A DNA stretch of 64,000 nucleotides from Sphingomonas aurantiaca (GTDB lineage Bacteria > Pseudomonadota > Alphaproteobacteria > Sphingomonadales > Sphingomonadaceae), in contig NZ_QAOG01000005.1 in the NCBI RefSeq assembly GCF_003050705.1, positions 1-64,000 of the forward strand, read 5' to 3'. The stretch's first letter is position 1. The number at the start of each line of letters is the position of its first letter. The position numbers and the translations under genes were made by a program. Shown in pieces: positions 37,942 to 45,775 of this stretch. Under the pieces are notes generated by a model. It was not told where the DNA came from. It ran no database searches and worked only from the letters and a program-made list of their open reading frames with translations.

Positions 37942-40224
37942 CTAGAAGGCGACCTTGAACTGGCCGCCGATGATCCGCGGCTCGTTGATCATGCCCGTCA
38001 GGTTGTTGAAATCGATCGCGCTGATGCTGCGATACTGGTTCGTGATGTTGCGCACGAACGCGCCGACCTCATAGCCCTGCGGCGATTTATAGCCGATCTT
38101 CAGACCACCTTCGAGCGACGACTTGCCCGTGAACTCGACCGCTTCGTACAGGAAGAAATTGACGCGGCTGCGATACACCCAGTCGGTATAGGCATAGACT
38201 TCGCCGCCATTGGCCAGCGGAATCCCGTAGCGCGCGGTCCAGTTGGCGATCCAGCGCGGTGCCTGCGGCAGGTCGTTGCCGTCGATCATCGCAAACCCGT
38301 TCACGATCGGATCGAGCACGGTGCAGGTCGCGCAGACCCCCACGCCGATCGAGCGATCGCGGATCTCGGTGAAGTTGTAGCTGCCGCTCGCGGTCAGCGA
38401 CAATTCGGGCACCGGCCGCGCCTCGAACTCGCCCTCGACGCCATAGCCGATCGCCTTGTTCGCGCTGATCAGACGTGCCGAATTGCTGTTGCCGCCGACC
38501 GCGGTGATCTGCAGGTCCTTGGTGTCGTACCAATAGGCGTCGAGCGAGAAGTTCACCTTGCGGTCGAGCAGCGTGCCCTTGAACCCGCTCTCGCCCGAGA
38601 AGGTCGTCTGCTTGGGCGCGGTGCTCTGGACGCTGCCGAACGTCACGCGGTCCTGGATCGCCGGCCCCTGATAGCCGGTCGCGAGCCGCGAATAGACGTT
38701 GATCGCCGGGGTCAGCTCGTAGGTCGCGCTGGCGTCCCAGGTCACGTTCGAGCCGCGGACGACCGCGCGCGCCGGCAGCGTGTCGCTGATCCCCGTGCCG
38801 GGGATCGGTGCGGTGACCAGGTCGTTGCGATAGTCGTGCGAATAGCGGACGCCCGTGCGCAACGTCAGCAACTCGGTCGGCTTGGCCTCGATCGACGCGA
38901 AGGCGCCGTAATTCTCGTTGCGATTGTCGTGGAAGACGTCCTGCGTCAGGTCGGTCGCGCGCGATCCGGTGCCGCCGAACGCATAGTCATATTGATGATA
39001 GCGCAGCGTCTGGTGGAAATAATACAGCCCGCCCTGGAGGCGGATGCCGTTCATGTCCTCGCTGGCGTAGCGCAGCTCCTGGCTGAACTCCTTGGGCTTG
39101 GTGAGGCCGCCGGTGTTCGACGGGAACAGCCCGACGCCGATCGCACCGATCGTGCCGCCGGTGAACGGATAGCTGTTGCCGCCATCGACGTCGCCGGTGC
39201 TCTCGACCTTGGCCTGCTCGTAACCGGTGACCGAATAGAAGGTCCCGATGCCGTCGAGATGATAGTCGAGCCGCAGGTTGGTGCCCCATTGCGTCAGGCT
39301 CTGGCTGGTATAGCCGTCGAGCGTGGCGTGCTTGGGGTCGAAGCCGGTGTTGAAGTCGTTGGTGCCCGGCTTGAACAGCCCGGCGCGGAAGATACGCGGC
39401 GAGCCCGTCAGGTCACGGACGTGGACGTTCAGCAACGCGTTGAAGTCGCTGCTCGTATAGCCGAGCTGGAAGCGGCCGGCGACATCGCGATAGCCTTCGA
39501 GCTTGCGGTCGGCATTGCCCGTCGTGGAATCGTTGGTGACCCAGTCGTCGCGCGACTGGATCAGGCCCGACGCGCGGAACGCGAAGCCGCTGCCGATCGG
39601 CAGGTTGATCGCTGCCTCGCCGTTGATCGTGTTGTACGTCGCCCAGGATCCGGTCGCATAGCCAGAGACCTTGTCCGGGTTCGGCTTGGCGGAATCGATC
39701 TTCACGACGCCCGCCGGCGTGTTGCGCCCGAACAACGTCCCCTGCGGGCCGCGGAGCACTTCGACGCTCTGCAGATCGAACACGGGGAACGACTTCAGCA
39801 TCGGATTTTCGAGCGCGACGTCGTCATACACCACCGACACCGGCTGTGCGGCGTTCGGATCGAAATCGGTGTTGCCGAGGCCACGGATGTAGAAGCGCGG
39901 GAAGGTGCGGCCGAACGACGATTCGACCTGGAGGCTCGGCGTCCGGCCGGCGAGGAACCGGATGTCGAGACCGCTCGAGTTCAGAACGTCGAGCTTCTCG
40001 CCGCTGATCGCGGTGACCGCCAGCGGCACGTCCTTCGACGATTCCTGCCGTCGGGTCGCGGTGACGACGATCTCGCCCACGCCTTGATCGGCGGCCGGAT
40101 CGGCAACGGCTTGACTCGCCGCCCCCTGATGCTGAGCGGCGGCAGGCGCGGCGAAGACGAGCAGCGGCGCGCTGGCAGCGAGCAGGCGGGCGATGGCAGA
40201 CGTACGAACGGGCAAGCGAATCAT
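37942..40224 (-). CDS. TonB-dependent receptor, sphingomonad type, next to a nucleoside hydrolase-like gene
   Basis: A 760-residue outer-membrane receptor. The start at 40224 is preceded by AAGGGGGGA and gives a clean signal peptide (to AAPAAAQ). A TonB-box-like GEIVVTATRR leads to a plug with the family pattern FPRFYIRGLGNTDFDPN and VEVLRGPQGTLFGRNTPAG. The C-terminal barrel ends in MINEPRIIGGQFKVAF. It is closely similar in layout to the receptor at 49303-51639 and probably a paralogue. The gene upstream on the same strand, 166 bp away, encodes an exported nucleoside-hydrolase-like protein, so a nucleoside or related ligand is a tentative idea. Confidence 0.88.
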   Translation of the reverse strand: MIRLPVRTSAIARLLAASAPLLVFAAPAAAQHQGAASQAVADPAADQGVGEIVVTATRRQESSKDVPLAVTAISGEKLDVLNSSGLDIRFLAGRTPSLQVESSFGRTFPRFYIRGLGNTDFDPNAAQPVSVVYDDVALENPMLKSFPVFDLQSVEVLRGPQGTLFGRNTPAGVVKIDSAKPNPDKVSGYATGSWATYNTINGEAAINLPIGSGFAFRASGLIQSRDDWVTNDSTTGNADRKLEGYRDVAGRFQLGYTSSDFNALLNVHVRDLTGSPRIFRAGLFKPGTNDFNTGFDPKHATLDGYTSQSLTQWGTNLRLDYHLDGIGTFYSVTGYEQAKVESTGDVDGGNSYPFTGGTIGAIGVGLFPSNTGGLTKPKEFSQELRYASEDMNGIRLQGGLYYFHQTLRYHQYDYAFGGTGSRATDLTQDVFHDNRNENYGAFASIEAKPTELLTLRTGVRYSHDYRNDLVTAPIPGTGISDTLPARAVVRGSNVTWDASATYELTPAINVYSRLATGYQGPAIQDRVTFGSVQSTAPKQTTFSGESGFKGTLLDRKVNFSLDAYWYDTKDLQITAVGGNSNSARLISANKAIGYGVEGEFEARPVPELSLTASGSYNFTEIRDRSIGVGVCATCTVLDPIVNGFAMIDGNDLPQAPRWIANWTARYGIPLANGGEVYAYTDWVYRSRVNFFLYEAVEFTGKSSLEGGLKIGYKSPQGYEVGAFVRNITNQYRSISAIDFNNLTGMINEPRIIGGQFKVAF

Positions 40225-40390
40225 GGATGGTCCCCCCTTGGGTTTCGAACATCCTCCGGCGTCGATCCGTGTGCCCCGGATCTGTCGTGGATCGGTAACA
40301 CCGCTGTAACGCGCTGCAATAGGCGGGATCAGGCTGGGTGCGCTTTTACCCGCCACCGCGACATCTTTGCCCCACTCCGCGCCGGTCGGC

Positions 40391-41527
40391 TCAGCGCCTG
40401 ATGCGCCGCATGTAAAGCGCGCGCATCGCCGTCTCCATCTTTGCGCGGTCGACGCGCAACACGACGGTCTGCGCGCGTTCGCCCAGATGCGGGCTGTCCG
40501 CCGCCTGCCACGACAACGTGTCGCCATATCCCGCGGTCTGGCTGGTGTCGAAATCGATGTAGAGCGTCTCGGCACGCGTGACGATTCCGGGCTCGAGCCA
40601 GACCATCGCCGCGATCTCGTCCCACATCGGAAACCCCGGTTCGAGCCCGGTCCGGAGCGCATCGGTGAGCGGGGTGTGCGCAGGCTTCAGGCTGCCGAGG
40701 AAAGCGCGAGTCCACTGCGTCCCGGTCGACGGATCGATCGGCACCATCGTGACCTTGGGCCACGCACCATGTGCCATGATCCGCGCCGCCTCGGGATCCC
40801 AGCGTATGTTGAACTCGCGCCGCGGCGTATCGAGAAAACCACGTGCAAACGCAGCGGCCGCCGGCGTGTCGAGTGTCTGCTGCGGGCTCAGACTGCCCCC
40901 CATATAGACCAGCTCCTTCACGTTCGCGGCAAAGCTCGGGTCGAGGCTCTGCGCGATCGCGATGTTGGTCATCGGCCCAGTCGCGAACAGCGTGATCTGG
41001 TGCGGGTGCGCCCGCACCATCCGGACGAGGAACGCCGCGGCGATCTCGCTGCTGGGTTTGGTGACGGGATTGCCGATCGACAGGCTCGGCACGACCGCGG
41101 GCGACGGCGTGCCCGCTTCCGCCCCGCTCGCACCCCCCGGTGCTGGCGCAGTCCACGGCCCCTTGAACTCGAGGCGGCCATAAAGCGCCTCCCACCGCGC
41201 GGTCGCGGCTTCATTGTTGAGCAGAGGGTAGGTCGCACCCGGCACGACCGGCACATCGGTACGCCCGACGATCTCGACCGTGCGCAGCGCATAGGCGGTG
41301 GCGGTATCGCGCCACACCGAACCGCTGGTCGTCGTGATGCCCAGCACCTCGACATCAGGCGCCTGCAGCAACAGCGCCGGCGCACCGCTCAGGCCGACCA
41401 CGTCATCGTCGATCAGCACGAGCCGCTTCGTCGGCGCATCGCGTCCCGAAGACGCCGCAACGGGCACGGCGAGAGCAAGGATCAGCGCCCAGCCGACGCC
41501 GAACCGGAGAACTCTTCGCATGGTCAC
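40391..41527 (-). CDS. exported nucleoside hydrolase-like protein with altered metal motif
   Basis: A 378-residue protein with a signal peptide (RVLRFGVGWALILALAVPVAA) and an inosine-uridine hydrolase fold (TTTSGSVWRDTATAYALRTVEI, ITLFATGPMTNIAIAQSLDP, ELVYMGGSL, NIRWDPEAARIMAHG). The usual N-terminal calcium motif D-x-D-x-x-x-D-D is not intact: here LIDDDVVGLSGAPAL keeps Asp40-42 but has Ser-Gly where two Asp are expected. It may bind metal differently or have lost catalysis. Start GTG at 41527 has AAGGGG close by; ATG at 41521 is possible. Likely co-transcribed with the TBDR after it. Confidence 0.75.
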   Translation of the reverse strand: MTMRRVLRFGVGWALILALAVPVAASSGRDAPTKRLVLIDDDVVGLSGAPALLLQAPDVEVLGITTTSGSVWRDTATAYALRTVEIVGRTDVPVVPGATYPLLNNEAATARWEALYGRLEFKGPWTAPAPGGASGAEAGTPSPAVVPSLSIGNPVTKPSSEIAAAFLVRMVRAHPHQITLFATGPMTNIAIAQSLDPSFAANVKELVYMGGSLSPQQTLDTPAAAAFARGFLDTPRREFNIRWDPEAARIMAHGAWPKVTMVPIDPSTGTQWTRAFLGSLKPAHTPLTDALRTGLEPGFPMWDEIAAMVWLEPGIVTRAETLYIDFDTSQTAGYGDTLSWQAADSPHLGERAQTVVLRVDRAKMETAMRALYMRRIRR

Positions 41528-41688
41528 GTCCCGCCCCTTCGCAGCGCGCGACTTTCTGCCACGCCAGCACCGCTGCCTATGACGCGTCCGCCGGTCCTCT
41601 GCCAGCGTACCCGCCGCCGCCTCTTGAATTCGTTACGGTCCCCGTCCAACTCTCGCCCATAGAATTCCAGCGAAAGTCAGTCCGCATC
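41528..41688. other. divergent promoter region of htpG and the hydrolase-like gene
   Basis: A 161-bp gap between divergent genes, so it must hold both promoters. A CTTGAA near 41625 is reminiscent of a heat-shock -35 box, but no convincing -10 follows at the right distance. No riboswitch or operator palindrome is apparent. Confidence 0.3.
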
Positions 41689-43611
41689 ATGACCACAGAC
41701 ACCGCATCGATCGAGCCCGAGACCCCGCAGACCACCGATACGCCCACCGCGACGCACGCGTTCGAGGCGGATGTCGCGCGGCTGCTGCACATGATGGTGC
41801 ACTCGGTCTATTCGGATAAGACCGTCTTCCTGCGCGAACTGATCTCGAACGCCGCCGATGCTTGCGAAAAGCTCCGGTACGAGGCGCTGAGTGCCCCCGA
41901 CCTGCTCGGTGACGAAGCGCGCACGCAGATCGCGATCACGCTCGATCCCGACGCGCGCACGCTGACGATCGAGGACAACGGCATCGGCATGACCGCCGAC
42001 GACATGGGCGAGGCGCTCGGCACGATCGCCCGGTCCGGTACCAAGGCGTTCATGGACCGCATCGCCGCCTCCAGCGGCAGCGAAGGCGCGCAGTTGATCG
42101 GCCAGTTCGGCGTCGGCTTCTATTCGGCGTTCATGGTTGCCGCGAAGGTCGACGTCGTCTCGCGTCGCGCAGGCGCCGACACCGCATCGGTCTGGTCTTC
42201 GGACGGTCTGGGCACCTACACGATCGCGCCCGTCGACATCGCGCAGGCCCCCGCACGCGGCACCCGCGTCGTGCTCCATCTGCTCGAAGACGCGACGTCG
42301 TTCACCGATCGCTACACCGTCGAGCGGCTGATCAAGGACCAGTCGGGCCATGTCCCCGTCCCCATCACGCTGCGCGAAAAGCCCGATGCCGAGCCGGTCG
42401 ACATCGCCGACGGCGCAGCACTCTGGACCAAGCCCAAGTCGGACATCACCCCCGAAGACTATGCCGATTTCTATCGCAGCGTCTCGGGCCAATTCGACGA
42501 GCCCGCGCTGACGCTCCACTACCGGGCGGAGGGGCTCCACGAATATTCGGTGCTCGCCTTCGTCCCCGGTGCCAAGCCGTTCGACCTGTTCGATCCCGAT
42601 CGCAACGGCCGGATGAAGCTGTACGTGAAGCGCGTCTTCATCACCGACGATGCCGAGGTCCTGCCGCGCTACCTCCGCTTCATGCGCGGGCTGGTGGATT
42701 CGTCCGACCTGCCGCTCAACGTGTCGCGCGAGATGATCCAGGAGAGCCCGATGCTCGCCGCGATCCGCAAGGGCGTCACCGGCCGCGTGCTCGCCGAACT
42801 CGACAAGCTCGCGACGCGCGATCCCGAGGCATACGCCAGGATCTGGGAGAATTTCGGCGCGGTGCTGAAGGAGGGGTTGTACGAGGATTTCGAACGCCGC
42901 GAAGCGCTGCTCAAGCTCGCGCGGTTCAAGACCACCACGTCCGGCGGCGCCTGGCGCTCGGTGGCCGACTATGTCGCGGCGATGAAGGACAACCAGACCG
43001 CGATCTATTACGCGGTCGGCACCGATCTCGATCGCCTCGAAGCCTCGCCGCAACTCGAAGGGTTCCGCGCGCGCGGGATTGAAGTGCTGCTGCTGCCGGA
43101 CTCGGTCGACGGGTTCTGGGTCTCGGCGGGCATCGATTCCGACGGCAAGCCGTTCAAATCGGTCACGCAGGGCGCTGCCGATCTCGGCCTCATCCCGCTG
43201 CTCGACGGCGCCGAGCAGCCGACCGCCGAGACCACGCCCGACGTCGCGGCGTTCATCGCGTTCGTGAAGACGACGCTCGCCGATGCCGTGTCGGAGGTTC
43301 GCGCCTCCGAGCGCCTGACCGACAGCGCGGTCTGCCTCGTCGCCGCCGACAGCGGCATGGACCGCCAGCTCGAACGGATCCTCGCGGCGAGCGGCCAGGC
43401 GATGCCCGCCGCCAAGCCGGTGCTCGAGATCAACCCGCGCTCGGAGCTGATCGCCCGGCTCGCCGCGCTCGGCGAGGACGAGACGGCACTGCGCGAGGAC
43501 GCCGCGCATCTGCTGTTCGACGAGGCGCAGATCGCGGATGGCGAGCGCCCGCTCGACCCCCGCGCCTTCTCCGCCCGCCTCGCGCGGCTGTTCACGCGCG
43601 CGCTGGGCTAA
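41689..43611 (+). CDS. htpG: molecular chaperone HtpG (Hsp90)
   Basis: A 640-residue cytosolic chaperone. ATPase domain motifs: YSDKTVFLRELISNAADACEKLRYEAL, DNGIGMT, GTIARSGTKAF and GQFGVGFYSAFMVA. The middle domain includes YVKRVFITDD, LPRYLRFMRGLVDSSDLPLNVSRE (the catalytic Arg loop) and the C-terminal dimerisation part follows. Length is normal. A monocistronic gene ended by a strong hairpin. Confidence 0.96.
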   Translation: MTTDTASIEPETPQTTDTPTATHAFEADVARLLHMMVHSVYSDKTVFLRELISNAADACEKLRYEALSAPDLLGDEARTQIAITLDPDARTLTIEDNGIGMTADDMGEALGTIARSGTKAFMDRIAASSGSEGAQLIGQFGVGFYSAFMVAAKVDVVSRRAGADTASVWSSDGLGTYTIAPVDIAQAPARGTRVVLHLLEDATSFTDRYTVERLIKDQSGHVPVPITLREKPDAEPVDIADGAALWTKPKSDITPEDYADFYRSVSGQFDEPALTLHYRAEGLHEYSVLAFVPGAKPFDLFDPDRNGRMKLYVKRVFITDDAEVLPRYLRFMRGLVDSSDLPLNVSREMIQESPMLAAIRKGVTGRVLAELDKLATRDPEAYARIWENFGAVLKEGLYEDFERREALLKLARFKTTTSGGAWRSVADYVAAMKDNQTAIYYAVGTDLDRLEASPQLEGFRARGIEVLLLPDSVDGFWVSAGIDSDGKPFKSVTQGAADLGLIPLLDGAEQPTAETTPDVAAFIAFVKTTLADAVSEVRASERLTDSAVCLVAADSGMDRQLERILAASGQAMPAAKPVLEINPRSELIARLAALGEDETALREDAAHLLFDEAQIADGERPLDPRAFSARLARLFTRALG

Positions 43612-43617
43612 GTCGCA

Positions 43618-43654
43618 CCGCGTGACCCCGCCCGCGCTGGGCGGGGTCACGCGG
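43618..43654. terminator. bidirectional terminator between htpG and modC
   Basis: A perfect 16-bp stem (CCGCGTGACCCCGCCC at 43618-43633 pairing with 43639-43654) with a 5-nt loop begins 7 bp after the htpG stop and ends 5 bp before the modC stop. There is no T-run on either side, but the stem is strong and the position is diagnostic. Confidence 0.75.
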
Positions 43655-43658
43655 CACG

Positions 43659-44258
43659 CTACATCCGCACGACCCGCGTGCCAATCCGCTCGGCTTCGTC
43701 CGGATCATGCGTCACCATCAGGATCGGTAGTCCGAGCACGTCGCGGACATGCTCGATCGCCTGCATGATCTCGTCGCGCCGCGCACGGTCGAGCGACGAC
43801 AACGGTTCGTCGAGCAACAGGAAACGCGGCTTGCTGAGCAACGCGCGCCCGATCGCGACGCGCTGCGCTTCGCCGCCCGACAGCGTACGTGGCCAGCGAT
43901 CGAGCAGATGGCCGATGCCGAGAAAGCCGATACTATCCTCGAACCGATCAGCCTCGCCACGGACGCCATACAATAGGTTGGCACGGACTCGCATGTGCGG
44001 AAAAAGCCGCGCTTCCTGAAAGACATAGCCGGCACGTCGTCGTTCGGGTGGCAAGTCGATGCCATTGCCGAACAGCGTCTCGCCGTCGATCGCGATGCGT
44101 CCGCGATCGGGGCGAAGCAGGCCCGCGACCATGTTCAGGATGCTCGACTTGCCGACCCCGGAGGGACCGAACAGCACCGTTGCACCCTGCCCCGCGTCGA
44201 GCGTCAGCGATATCCGCGTATCGCCGAGCCGCTTCTCGATATCGATCTCAAAGGACAT
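43659..44258 (-). CDS. modC: molybdate ABC transporter ATP-binding protein, short form without TOBE domain
   Basis: A 199-residue ABC ATPase: Walker A GPSGVGKSS, Q-loop VFQEARLFPH, signature LSGGEAQRVAIGRALL, Walker B FLLLDEPLSSLD and the H-loop VTHD. Standard ModC has about 350 residues with a C-terminal Mop/TOBE domain that binds molybdate; this protein ends right after the nucleotide-binding domain. Its start overlaps modB by 11 bp, completing modABC. Either regulation by the TOBE domain is absent, or a separate Mop protein serves it. The stop is followed at once by a strong hairpin, so the short length looks real rather than a sequencing error. Confidence 0.85.
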   Translation of the reverse strand: MSFEIDIEKRLGDTRISLTLDAGQGATVLFGPSGVGKSSILNMVAGLLRPDRGRIAIDGETLFGNGIDLPPERRRAGYVFQEARLFPHMRVRANLLYGVRGEADRFEDSIGFLGIGHLLDRWPRTLSGGEAQRVAIGRALLSKPRFLLLDEPLSSLDRARRDEIMQAIEHVRDVLGLPILMVTHDPDEAERIGTRVVRM

Positions 44259-44937
44259 GCAGCCCCCTCCCCGCGCGCCGCGTCAGGAGTTCGGATGCGA
44301 TGAGAGCGACCAGCGACAAGGCCACGGAAACGCACGATAAGCGCCATACGAGGGCGTCCGCCCCGGGCTGTTGCAGCGCGGAGTAGATCGCCAGCGGGAG
44401 AGTCTGCGTCTCGCCGGGGACGTTGGAGACGAAGGTGATCGTCGCACCGAATTCCCCGATCGACCGCGCAAAGCCCAGCACGGCCCCTGCCAGCACGCCC
44501 GGAATACTGAGCGGCAGCGTCAGCGTCCAGAACACGCGCCACCGCCCTGCGCCCAGCGTCCGCGCCGCATTCTCGAGTCGCAGGTCGACCGCTTCGATCG
44601 AGATCCGCATCGCGCGCACCATCAGCGGCAGAGCCATCACCCCCGCCGCGATCGCCGCCCCGGTCCAGCGGAACAGCACGGTCACCCCGAACCAGCCCTG
44701 CAACCAGCCGCCGATCGGGCCATTGGGGCCGAAGGCGAGCAACAACATCCAGCCGGTCACGACCGGCGGCACCACCAACGGCAGATGGATCGCCGCATCG
44801 AGGATCACCTTGCCCGGGAAGCGGACACGCGCGAGCAGCCAAGCCAACGCGAATGCGACCGGCAGCGTCACCAGCATCGCCACGCCGCCGACCTTCAGCG
44901 ACAGTGCGACGATGCCCCATTCGGTCGCATCGAGCAT
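44248..44937 (-). CDS. modB: molybdate ABC transporter permease ModB
   Basis: A 229-residue permease with about five to six membrane segments. The permease EAA loop lies in ENAARTLGAGRWRVFWTLTLPLSIPGVLAG, and GFARSIGEFGATITF is the ModB/CysT-type end motif. It begins MLDATEWGIVALSLKVGG. Its ATG follows the modA stop with no gap. Confidence 0.93.
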   Translation of the reverse strand: MLDATEWGIVALSLKVGGVAMLVTLPVAFALAWLLARVRFPGKVILDAAIHLPLVVPPVVTGWMLLLAFGPNGPIGGWLQGWFGVTVLFRWTGAAIAAGVMALPLMVRAMRISIEAVDLRLENAARTLGAGRWRVFWTLTLPLSIPGVLAGAVLGFARSIGEFGATITFVSNVPGETQTLPLAIYSALQQPGADALVWRLSCVSVALSLVALIASELLTRRAGRGLHVL

Positions 44938-45696
44938 CTAGCGCGCGGAGAAGCCATAGCGCACGAAGATCGCCTTGCCCGCGCGCGAGACGAGGAAGCG
45001 GCGAAACGCCTCCGCCTCGGGATTGGTCGACGCGCTGAGCCGCGCGATCGGATAGGTGATCGCCGGGTGCGTGCGCTCGGGAAAAACGCCTGCTATCCGT
45101 ACCTTGGCAGACGCCTTTGCGTCGGTCGCATAAACGATCCCGAGCGGCGCCGCGCCGCGTTCGACCAGCGCGAGCGTCGCGCGGACATTCTCGGCGCGGA
45201 CCACCTTCGGTGCCACCTGCGCCCATACCCCCAGCGCCTCGAGCGACGCCTGCCCGTATTTCCCCGCCGGCACCGCGGTATCCGCCATTGCGAGCGGCCC
45301 CGCGGTCAGGACGCGGACAAGCGCGGCAGGCGGACGCACCGGGATGCGCACGCTGCTACCCGCCGCCTCCGCGACGACCAGGCGGTTGCCAAGGAACGTG
45401 ACCCGCGTCCTGGCGACGATCAGGTTCTTCCTGGCGAGCGCGTTCATCCAGTCTTCGTCGGCGGAGACGAACAGATCGGCAGGTGCGCCAGCCTCGACCT
45501 GTCGCGCGAGCGCGGACGACGCCGCGAACGAGATCGTCGGCTTGACGTGGCCCTGCTTGGCCCACGCATCGGCCGCTGCGGTCAACGATTCCTGCAACGA
45601 TGCGGCGGCGAGCACCAAGGGCGGGCGAGCCTGTGCGTATGCGCTCGGCGCCGCGAAACACCCCACGATCCCCAGCGCCGACGTCAGATACCGCAT
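44938..45696 (-). CDS. modA: molybdate-binding periplasmic protein ModA
   Basis: A 252-residue binding protein with signal peptide (MRYLTSALGIVGCFAAPSAYA). Typical segments: VLAAASLQESLTAAADAWAKQG, FAASSALARQVEAGAPADLFVSADEDWMNAL and GIVYATDAKAS. The ATG at 45696 has GAGGGA eight bases upstream; the in-frame ATG at 45723 lacks one. First gene of modABC. A Mo-box-like sequence lies just upstream. Confidence 0.92.
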   Translation of the reverse strand: MRYLTSALGIVGCFAAPSAYAQARPPLVLAAASLQESLTAAADAWAKQGHVKPTISFAASSALARQVEAGAPADLFVSADEDWMNALARKNLIVARTRVTFLGNRLVVAEAAGSSVRIPVRPPAALVRVLTAGPLAMADTAVPAGKYGQASLEALGVWAQVAPKVVRAENVRATLALVERGAAPLGIVYATDAKASAKVRIAGVFPERTHPAITYPIARLSASTNPEAEAFRRFLVSRAGKAIFVRYGFSAR

Positions 45697-45725
45697 GCCG
45701 CTTGTCCCTCGAACCTTGCGCATAC

Positions 45726-45750
45726 CGATATATAGCGCGGGACCATAACG
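45726..45750 (-). promoter_or_regulatory. candidate Mo-box (ModE-type operator) upstream of modA
   Basis: Read on the minus strand: CGTTATGGT, seven bases, TATATATCG. The right half fits the ModE consensus half-site (TATATAnCG) fully and the left fits six of nine (CGTTATATA). Spacing is right and it lies about 30 bp before the ATG, where repression by molybdate-loaded ModE is usual. No modE gene is in the window. Confidence 0.5.
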
Positions 45751-45775
45751 CCAGTCGGTGCGATATGTTGCGCGC

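Noticed and set aside
37171..40401. A 1076-codon frame antisense to the TBDR
   Set aside because: Shadow frame: no recognisable motif, overlaps bluB and the receptor, which both have clear motifs.
41600..41688. Heat-shock (RpoH) promoter for htpG
   Set aside because: CTTGAA is present but no fitting -10 element lies at the expected distance.
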